IMG/VR virus record: IMGVR_UViG_3300005436_000031
Location: 1-27,174 of that record
Length of the DNA stretch: 27,174 nucleotides
Strand: one strand, 5' to 3'
Source of the DNA: a virus
Shown: positions 13,348 to 18,185 of the stretch, piece by piece
Layout: every line of letters begins with the position of its first letter
Position numbering within the stretch: position 1 is the first letter of the stretch
Program-made: the position numbers and the translations under genes
The notes under the pieces: generated by a model
Told to the model about the DNA's origin: nothing
What the model saw: the letters and a program-made list of their open reading frames with translations, nothing else
Database searches by the model: none

Positions 13348-13571
13348 TACAGCTCACGCACGTCGATCGTGACCGAACCGTCCGACATGCAGACGATCAT
13401 GCCCCGGATCCCCGCGTTCTCGGGCAGGCCCATGAATCGGGCCAGCTCACCGGTTTGCTGGGCTTCCCGCAGCACCGCAGCACCCACCGCATGGTTCTGA
13501 GTGGGTGCGTTGACCACGATGGTGTTCTCACCACCGTTGGGCGAAGTCATCTTGACCTCAAAGCTACGCAT
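13347..13571 (-). CDS. YRV-family small paralogue, copy 1 (74 aa)
   Basis: Starts MRSFEVKMTSPNGGENTIVV and contains NAPTQNHAVGAAVLREA. It shares with three other array genes (13650, 13969 and 16243) an initial xVxx strand, a Gly turn, a second strand ending in xxA, and a helix with HAV/RAVxxAxxL. Start at 13571 with AGGAGAG upstream; the frame is open further but covers the leader hairpins. Function unknown. Confidence 0.8.
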   Translation of the reverse strand: MRSFEVKMTSPNGGENTIVVNAPTQNHAVGAAVLREAQQTGELARFMGLPENAGIRGMIVCMSDGSVTIDVREL

Positions 13572-13635
13572 GACATTCTCTCCTATCCTTGCCCGCAACT
13601 TACGGACATGAAGCTGTACGGTAAAACCGTACAGC
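13572..13635 (-). promoter_or_regulatory. double stem-loop module 3
   Basis: First stem 13613-13635: GCTGTACGGT/ACCGTACAGC, perfect 10 bp, 3-nt loop. Second stem 13590-13608: TGTCCGTAA/TTGCGGGCA, 9 pairs with two G-U on the minus strand, 1-nt centre. AGGAGAG then the ATG. Confidence 0.72.
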
Positions 13636-13649
13636 AACAAGAGCGTAGG

Positions 13650-13889
13650 TTACAGCTCTTCCACGCGGAGGTCGGTGACCTCCTCGCCGATGACCTGGGC
13701 GATGTTGCTCATGATCGCCTCCGGTCCCATGGTGTCGAACACGATGCGGGCGATCTTGCTGCCCACGGCGGTCACGCCGCCCAGGGTGGCACCAGCCAGG
13801 AACACGGCCCGGAGCGGGTTTTCCGCCTCGATCTCGGTCGAGTCCTCGGTGCCGTCCATGGTGATCGACACGCGATAGACGTTGGACAT
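13650..13889 (-). CDS. YRV-family small paralogue, copy 2 (79 aa)
   Basis: Starts MSNVYRVSITMDGTEDSTEI and has EAENPLRAVFLAGATLGG then a C-terminal VIGEEVTDLRVEEL. The closest relatives in the window are the genes at 13969 and 16243. The third ATG of ATGATCATG (13889) is chosen because it lies 8 nt from AGGAG. No known function. Confidence 0.8.
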   Translation of the reverse strand: MSNVYRVSITMDGTEDSTEIEAENPLRAVFLAGATLGGVTAVGSKIARIVFDTMGPEAIMSNIAQVIGEEVTDLRVEEL

Positions 13890-13957
13890 GATCATCTCTC
13901 CTTCGCTAGTTGCTTGCCTTCTGGCAAACATGGAAGCACACATCTTGCGATGTGCGC
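13890..13957 (-). promoter_or_regulatory. double stem-loop module 4
   Basis: First stem 13936-13957: GCGCACATC-GCAA-GATGTGTGC, 9 bp with a GNRA tetraloop and one G-U. Second stem 13912-13929: GTTTGCC-AGAA-GGCAAGC, 7 bp with one G-U. AGGAGAG follows. Confidence 0.72.
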
Positions 13958-13968
13958 AACCACGCTGG

Positions 13969-14232
13969 TCAGAGAGTCAGCGTTACCGAAGTGTTCATGT
14001 GTCGCGAGATGTTGTGCATGAACAGCTCACCCTGTTGCGGGTCCTCCACCGTGCGGAGGGCTTCGGCCATCACCGCGATGCCAGCCAGGAACGCCGCGTG
14101 AGCGATGCTTCCGGCCATGATCGACAGGTCAGCGGCCACCGTGCCGTCAGTCATGGTGCACACCACGCGGTACATGTGGGTGTCCACCTCAACGTCAGCA
14201 CATGCAGGCAAGGCGTCCTGGTTGTCGAACAT
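13969..14232 (-). CDS. YRV-family small paralogue, copy 3 (87 aa)
   Basis: After a 19-residue N-terminal extension, MYRVVCTMTDGTVAADLSIM and AHAAFLAGIAVMAEALRTVE align with copies 2 and 4. Two ATGs are adjacent (14235, 14232); 14232 fits the GAGGGG site better. An internal ATG at residue 20 would give a protein matching the other copies in length. Function unknown. Confidence 0.78.
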   Translation of the reverse strand: MFDNQDALPACADVEVDTHMYRVVCTMTDGTVAADLSIMAGSIAHAAFLAGIAVMAEALRTVEDPQQGELFMHNISRHMNTSVTLTL

Positions 14233-14295
14233 CATTCTCCCCTCTGTTCGCACCCTGCGAACATGGCGACCACTCCGCCCCGTGACGGAGTGATC
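14233..14295 (-). promoter_or_regulatory. double stem-loop module 5
   Basis: First stem 14268-14295: GATCACTCCGTC/GGCGGAGTGGTC, 12 pairs with two G-U, loop ACGG. Second stem 14245-14263: TGTTCGCA/TGCGAACA, perfect 8 bp, 3-nt loop. GAGGGGAG follows. Confidence 0.72.
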
Positions 14296-14309
14296 ACTAC
14301 GAACACAGG

Positions 14310-14498
14310 CTACTGCTGTTCGATGCCGCACGCCTCCAAGAATCGCGCCCTGTCAAAGCGCGGATTGTCAATCACGAACACGGTTGCTAGACCGCTCGCG
14401 ATGGCCTCCAGTGCGGCTTCCGCACTGTCCAGGTTGTAGTCGCCCACCTCCTTGATCACGGCCGCCATGTCACGGTATTGCTTGCGAGACATGGACAT
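14310..14498 (-). CDS. hypothetical helical protein, 62 aa
   Basis: Starts MSMSRKQYRDMAAVIKEVGD; mostly helical with ATVFVIDNPRFDRARFLEA. GAGGAG lies 7 nt before the ATG, and the upstream stop is 1 nt away, so it is co-translated with the zinc-ribbon gene. No known family. Confidence 0.75.
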   Translation of the reverse strand: MSMSRKQYRDMAAVIKEVGDYNLDSAEAALEAIASGLATVFVIDNPRFDRARFLEACGIEQQ

Positions 14499-14499
14499 G

Positions 14500-14742
14500 T
14501 TACATCTCCTCGATGGTTGCGGTGTGCCTGGTTCCGTGAAGAGTCTGCCCACAGGCCGCACAAGGCGTCCGGGAGAAGTCCTCCTCGTCGTCACCAGGGA
14601 TGATGTACTCGTTGGGTTCCAGCTTGCCCAGAAGGCCAGCCGGATGCTCCTCGCCCTGCTCATCAAGCTCACAGCAGGTGCAAGGCTCACCATACGCCGC
14701 TGCGAACAAGCAGCACGTACAGATCTTGACAGGGTAGGACAT
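14500..14742 (-). CDS. Cys-rich zinc-binding protein, 80 aa
   Basis: Has ICTCC and CTCCELDE near the N-terminus and FSRTPCAACGQTLHGTRHTA near the C-terminus. The last pattern (F-x-x-x-C-x2-CG...RH) is common in small actinophage zinc ribbons. Up to seven Cys could hold one or two zinc ions. TGATG overlap with the upstream gene. Confidence 0.8.
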   Translation of the reverse strand: MSYPVKICTCCLFAAAYGEPCTCCELDEQGEEHPAGLLGKLEPNEYIIPGDDEEDFSRTPCAACGQTLHGTRHTATIEEM

Positions 14743-14921
14743 CAGTACAACCCTGCCTCGTTGAGCGCCCAACCGTACACGGCACCCTTGAGCTTGTCGT
14801 TGTCCACGCCCAGCTCGTTCAAGAGTGTAACAATGTCCTGAAGGGACGAGTTGTCCACCAGGTTTTGAAACACGTCTTGCGCATCGCTGTCCAGGATCAC
14901 GACGGACTCATGCACTTGCAT
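14742..14921 (-). CDS. hypothetical acidic protein, 59 aa
   Basis: Starts MQVHESVVILDSDAQDVFQN; helical, acidic and leucine-rich, possibly oligomeric. Two adjacent ATGs (14924, 14921); the second has the better spacing to AGGAG. First gene of a three-gene coupled run. Confidence 0.72.
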   Translation of the reverse strand: MQVHESVVILDSDAQDVFQNLVDNSSLQDIVTLLNELGVDNDKLKGAVYGWALNEAGLY

Positions 14922-14986
14922 CATCCTCTCCTTTCTAGATCCACTGATAGGATCTGGGCGAAGCACATGCCCTTCGGGGCATGTGC
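14922..14986 (-). promoter_or_regulatory. double stem-loop module 6
   Basis: First stem 14963-14986: GCACATGCCC-CGAA-GGGCATGTGC, perfect 10 bp. Second stem 14937-14955: AGATCC/GGATCT, perfect 6 bp, 7-nt loop. AGGAGAGG then the ATG. Confidence 0.72.
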
Positions 14987-15001
14987 ATCACTCGCTACCG
15001 A

Positions 15002-15706
15002 TCAGTAGTCTTCGTCCTCCTCGTAGTCGTTGTACCAGTCCTCCTCCGGCTCCTCGTCGTCGTCCTCGGCCCACTGGCCGTCGCGACCCTCCACGAACGG
15101 CACGTCGTGCTGGTGCTGCTCGTTGTAGGCCGCCTCATCGGCGAGGAACAGTTCCGCCCAGACGGTGGCGATCTTCTCCACCCGACGCTTGGCCAGGATC
15201 GGAGTAGCGGCGTCACGCGCCGCGATCGGTGCCTCCATCAGCTCCCTGCGGATCTTCTCGCGCAGTTCCACCCGCTCGGGGTAGCTGAGCTGCGGGTTGG
15301 CGTCGGTGGCGGCGTCCTGCCGCTGGTACAGCACGTCACGGGCGTCGTTCACGAGCTTGTAGTACGGAGCCGTCGCGGCGTCGTACTCGTTGTCGATCAC
15401 GTTGACCCGCTCGCCGAACTGCTTGTAGGCGCCGTAGCTGAGCAACTGCTCAGCGGCCCACCACCAGTCCCAGTCCTGAGCCTGGCCCACGGCCAGCTCC
15501 TTCGTGACCTCGACGGACACGGGGAACCGGTCCATGAAGCGGTGCCGGTACTCGGAGCACGGACGGTTGCGGAGAACCATGTCCCTGGTCAGCACGCGGC
15601 TGGTGGGGATCTTGGCGGCCTCCGCGAGGGCGGCCTTACGCTCCTCTTCGGCCTTCTGGCCGAGCTTGCAGGAGTCACACGGGCAACCCTCGATGTAGTA
15701 CGTCAT
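15002..15706 (-). CDS. hypothetical acidic protein, 234 aa
   Basis: The largest product of the minus-strand array. N-terminal GCPCDSCKLG (C-x-C-x2-C, probable metal site), a long helical and Trp-rich middle (DWDWWWAAEQLLSYGAYKQF), and a highly acidic C-terminus (DDDEEPEEDWYNDYEEDEDY). No recognised family; an acidic tail of this kind could bind basic proteins or mimic DNA. The ATG at 15706 is preferred over the GTG three codons earlier, which touches the GGGAGAG site. Visibly G+C-rich third codon positions. Confidence 0.85.
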   Translation of the reverse strand: MTYYIEGCPCDSCKLGQKAEEERKAALAEAAKIPTSRVLTRDMVLRNRPCSEYRHRFMDRFPVSVEVTKELAVGQAQDWDWWWAAEQLLSYGAYKQFGERVNVIDNEYDAATAPYYKLVNDARDVLYQRQDAATDANPQLSYPERVELREKIRRELMEAPIAARDAATPILAKRRVEKIATVWAELFLADEAAYNEQHQHDVPFVEGRDGQWAEDDDEEPEEDWYNDYEEDEDY

Positions 15707-15783
15707 GCTGATCACTCTCCCTGAATGGGTTTTGTATACCGACTGGCATACATGAAGAAGGTCATGCCCCGAAGGGCATGACC
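15707..15783 (-). promoter_or_regulatory. double stem-loop module 7
   Basis: First stem 15760-15783: GGTCATGCCC-TTCG-GGGCATGACC, perfect 10 bp with a UUCG tetraloop on the minus strand. Second stem 15733-15752: TGTATGCC/GGTATACA, 8 pairs with one G-U, loop AGTC. GGGAGAG follows. Confidence 0.75.
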
Positions 15784-15807
15784 ATCCTCACGAGTAACAG
15801 TAGGTTA

Positions 15808-16164
15808 CTACAGCGTGACCCCGAAGAAGCCCAGCGCGCCGTCCTCGGCCGCCTTGACGTGGGTCATGGGCTCCGGAGCGGTGCCCAGCATGCTGTCCGT
15901 CAGCTCACCGTTGCGGTAGGCGTGGAACAGCCACTGCTCGCCGGTCGGGTACACCTTGCCCACCGTCCCGCCGCCGACCTTGGCCACGGAGATCTTCCAG
16001 TCACCGACCTCGTCGGTGCCGGTCACGTCGTACTCGGACTCGGTCCGGTACTCGGCGAAGTAGTCCGTGGGCTCGATCGGGCCCAGCAGGGACGCCAGCA
16101 GGGACATGAAGTCCTCACCGTTGTCGTAGCTGCCGTTGGCCTCAGCGTTGCACAGCTCGCACAT
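15808..16164 (-). CDS. hypothetical protein, 118 aa
   Basis: N-terminal MCELCNAEANGSYDNGEDFM has a CxxC; the middle is beta-rich (WKISVAKVGGGTVGKVYPTG). Ends GALGFFGVTL. No recognised family. AGGAGAG lies 6 nt before the ATG; monocistronic between two stem-loop modules. Confidence 0.8.
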   Translation of the reverse strand: MCELCNAEANGSYDNGEDFMSLLASLLGPIEPTDYFAEYRTESEYDVTGTDEVGDWKISVAKVGGGTVGKVYPTGEQWLFHAYRNGELTDSMLGTAPEPMTHVKAAEDGALGFFGVTL

Positions 16165-16233
16165 GTCAATCTCTCCTCTCTACCAACCAGACCAGTTCTG
16201 ATTGGTCACTAGCGGCCACCATAGGTGGCCACT
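16165..16233 (-). promoter_or_regulatory. double stem-loop module 8
   Basis: First stem 16211-16233: AGTGGCCACC/GGTGGCCGCT, 10 bp with one G-U, 3-nt loop. Second stem 16182-16206: ACCAATCAGA/TCTGGTTGGT, 10 bp with one G-U, 5-nt loop. AGAGGAGAG follows. Confidence 0.75.
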
Positions 16234-16242
16234 CGAAACCCG

Positions 16243-16479
16243 TCAGTTAGTCTCGATGACGGCATACACGTTGGTCACTTCACCAGCGACCAGCCATCGG
16301 CCGATCTCCTGTGCGTTTTCGTTGCCGGTACCAGCCATGGCAAGCATGGTGGCTTCAGCTACGGCGTGGTGATCGTTGTTGGCCTCGACCCATAGGGTCG
16401 TGCTGTCCACTTTGGGACGGCCCAGGACCGTACGAACGATGTGACCGTTGTAGAACGTCACTCGGTAGCAGTTCATCAT
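16243..16479 (-). CDS. YRV-family small paralogue, copy 4 (78 aa)
   Basis: MNCYRVTFYNGHIVRTVLGR, then LWVEANNDHHAVAEATMLAM and AGEVTNVYAVIE near the end, matching copies 1-3 in the same order. Three consecutive ATGs (16482, 16479, 16476); the second is chosen on spacing to AGGAG. It is the first gene of the minus-strand array. Function unknown. Confidence 0.78.
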   Translation of the reverse strand: MMNCYRVTFYNGHIVRTVLGRPKVDSTTLWVEANNDHHAVAEATMLAMAGTGNENAQEIGRWLVAGEVTNVYAVIETN

Positions 16480-16519
16480 CATGCTCTCCTTTCAGTGAGG
16501 CCACTGAGCTTATGCTCAG
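16480..16519 (-). promoter_or_regulatory. double stem-loop module 9, overlapping stems
   Basis: CTGAGC-ATAA-GCTCAG (16504-16519) and TCAGTG-GCCT-CACTGA (16492-16507) share four bases, so only one can form at a time. The second stem is followed by AGGAG and the start. This is the head of the array, with no gene upstream on this strand. Confidence 0.6.
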
Positions 16520-16570
16520 GGACCTAGAACAACCGACAGGGAGAGCAGGCGACTGGGTCGCCACCCTGCC

Positions 16571-16675
16571 GATCATTCTTCAAGGAGAGAGAATGATCAT
16601 TATCCCAGTTGCCATGGAGTCTGGGGTTCCACAGGCGCTGTCCTAGTCAGGGTCAAGGGGCAATTCTTGCACCCC
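16571..16675 (+). CDS. candidate 17-codon minigene with hairpin-held RBS
   Basis: The coding part is 16593-16646, product MIIIPVAMESGVPQALS. AAGGAGAG is in the loop of a perfect 9-bp hairpin GATCATTCT/AGAATGATC (16571-16598), whose 3' arm contains the ATG. A bulged hairpin (16657-16675) follows the stop like a terminator. It could be a regulatory leader peptide. Only the arrangement supports it; such a short frame could be chance. Confidence 0.35.
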
Positions 16676-17015
16676 AGGTCTTAGCTAGGCGGCATTCCCG
16701 CCTTCACCGCTTCTCAGGGTCGCCCCTCAGCGGATCGTCATTGCACTAGCAGCCGTACTAGACTTGCCCCGGTCGCAACCGGTGCGCTCCCCACAAGTGG
16801 ATCATGGCGCACTCTACAGGCAAGACGCTCGGTACTACTAGCGTCGCCCGGCCCTCCCGGTCTTGCTGGGCTGGCCTGACACCGAGAACACTCCTCCTGT
16901 TGGCCCTCGTCGTCAAGTCACGAGTTGGTAACGATTGTTTTCCCAGGTTACAGGCTATTTCGTTATCAAAAAGAGATTGATCAACATCACACCTTGTTCA
17001 CACCTTGATGCTCCC
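16676..17015. other. non-coding stretch, left part
   Basis: No credible gene on either strand. Holds short inverted repeats AGGCGG/CCGCCT (16687-16703) and GACGCT/AGCGTC (16824-16845), a TAACGA/TCGTTA pair flanking an AT-rich patch (about 16926-16967), and the tandem repeat TCACACCTTG at 16987-16996 and 16998-17007. Confidence 0.6.
16987..17007 (+). repeat. tandem direct repeat TCACACCTTG, period 11
   Basis: Two exact 10-nt copies separated by one base, so they lie on the same DNA face. Possible protein-binding pair. Confidence 0.6.
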
Positions 17016-17445
17016 AACCAAGCACTTGCTTGGTTATTCATGAACTGGGACATTGCAGGCTCTGCCCAGGTCAGAGCCATCAACACATGAATGGGTTCTT
17101 TGCCATCTCTTTACCTTCGCCCGTGCCAGCTCCCCGTGGATCATGGTTTTGGGGCACGCTCTCAGGGCTCCACAAGAGCCCTGTAATCCCAGGTCAGACC
17201 TGGTTCTATGCCTGCCCGCTGGCAGGCTCTCAGCGTGGCTCCTAGGCCCTGTCTCGGTGGCAGTCCGGACGGTGCGAGCGAGCGCCCCACGCGAGCGAGC
17301 ACATATACCGCGCGCGCATGTGTGTGATCCCTTCCAGCTCGTGCGATGATCATTGCATTGTGCAATGGTCCACAACAATGACAGTGGGCAATGTGAAACA
17401 TTGCCTCATGAGACTATGCACTGCATAGACCATTCATCACATGAA
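17016..17445. repeat. field of perfect inverted repeats
   Basis: Successive unrelated hairpins: AACCAAGC/GCTTGGTT (17016-17035), GGCTCTG/CAGAGCC (17058-17078), CAGGGCTC/GAGCCCTG (17163-17183), CCAGGTC/GACCTGG (17189-17203), GCCTGCC/GGCAGGC (17210-17227), CATTGCA/TGCAATG (17351-17367), GGCAATGT/ACATTGCC (17387-17405), CTATGCA/TGCATAG (17414-17428), TTCAT/ATGAA (17433-17445). Nearly all are perfect over 7-8 bp. Also a direct repeat GCGAGCGAGC at 17274 and 17291, and an alternating CG run at 17309-17317. No gene seen. Confidence 0.75.
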
Positions 17446-17832
17446 CAATCCTCTCGCGCGCACGCGCGTGGGCACGTGGGATGTAGCAACCTTGTTAAAC
17501 ACTTGACAATGGTCATTCAACGGCTGCATACAGGCGCAATAGCGCGTCATACATGTGTCAATGCCTGTGCAATGGACGAATACCAAGTGGATGTCAAGCG
17601 CTTGTCAACATGCATGCCCATCCATGTACATCACGAGCATGTCAAGTGCTTGAGCATGTAAGGCCCAAGGCCAGGCTGCGCCGCTTACAATCATCGGTGC
17701 TTGTCAAGGCCTGTATCAGCCTATTGTCAACCCCGGCATGTTAAACCACAGCCACGTTCGGTCGTGCTGCAACCTTCAAAATATTTGCTAAACCAAGTAA
17801 CGGCTAGGTCACAACGATAGTATGCGTTAGCT
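17446..17832. other. non-coding stretch, right part
   Basis: No credible gene. Contains palindromes CACGCGCGTG (17461-17470) and CAAGCGCTTG (17595-17604), GCGC-AATA-GCGC (17534-17545), and six plus-strand copies of TGTCAA between 17556 and 17730. Confidence 0.6.
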
Positions 17833-17883
17833 GGACACACTAGGACACACTGACAGCTCTATGGTAACAGTTTGGTAACGGTT
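17833..17883 (+). repeat. two pairs of helical-period direct repeats
   Basis: GGACACACT(A/G) occurs at 17833-17842 and 17843-17852 (period 10). TGGTAAC(A/G)GTT occurs at 17862-17872 and 17873-17883 (period 11). A further TTGGTAACGATT lies near 16923. These look like binding sites of a regulator or replication initiator just upstream of the late leader. Confidence 0.6.
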
Positions 17884-17920
17884 TGAGATACGACCGTGAG
17901 AGGCCCTGTTATCACGTACT

Positions 17921-18185
17921 TATATATAATGAAGGGTAAGTATAGGAGTCGAGCGGGCTAGCGAGACTCCTCACGGAGAGAGCCCCAGGCTCGACTCCAA
18001 CCTAGTAAGGCAGCCCTTAGGGGGCTGCCTATAGAAGCTTCTTAGAGACTCACACCATCACTGGTGTTCGTCTAGGAGGGGCTTAGCCCCCTCCTTAAAT
18101 GGTTCCCCCACGATGCAGAGCATCATGAGGAGCGGACCAGAAGTCCGCCCCCAAAGGACCCCCACTGACACCATAGGATAATTGC
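17921..18185 (+). promoter_or_regulatory. AT-rich -10-like box and structured leader or ncRNA before terminase
   Basis: TATATATAAT (17921-17930) is the most AT-rich spot nearby; no -35 is found at normal spacing. From the expected start (about 17937) the RNA would fold into a nested hairpin closed by GGAGTCGAGC/GCTCGACTCC (17945-17998), then AGGCAGCCC/GGGCTGCCT (18008-18030), ACACCA/TGGTGT (18052-18067), AGGAGGGG/CCCCTCCT (18074-18095, terminator-like), GATGC/GCATC (18112-18124) and GCGGAC/GTCCGC (18132-18148). It is either a long leader of the late operon or a separate RNA ending near 18096. Confidence 0.6.

Noticed and set aside
14981-15724. A 247-codon Val/Leu-rich open frame on the plus strand
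   Set aside because: Antisense to the 234-residue array gene; the frame stays open because of the G+C-rich codons of that gene, and it covers two stem-loop modules.
15778-16212. A 144-codon plus-strand frame
   Set aside because: Antisense to the 118-residue gene, which has a ribosome site and normal module layout; the plus frame has neither.
16860-16905. AGGAGGAG followed by a short GTG frame on the minus strand
   Set aside because: Only about 17 codons of Arg/Gly/Ser-rich sequence, poor start spacing, no hairpin arrangement.
17016-17445. CRISPR array
   Set aside because: The repeats are single inverted repeats that differ from one another; there is no recurring direct repeat with spacers and no cas gene set. 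The Cas4-like nuclease is in a replication operon.
17503-17531. Plus-strand promoter with TTGACA at 17503
   Set aside because: No acceptable -10 box at 16-18 nt (GCATAC or CATACA) and no gene downstream.
17353-17661. A 102-codon plus-strand frame in the gene-free region
   Set aside because: No ribosome site, odd composition (many His, Cys and Met) explained by the CATG- and GCA-containing hairpins, and no domain.
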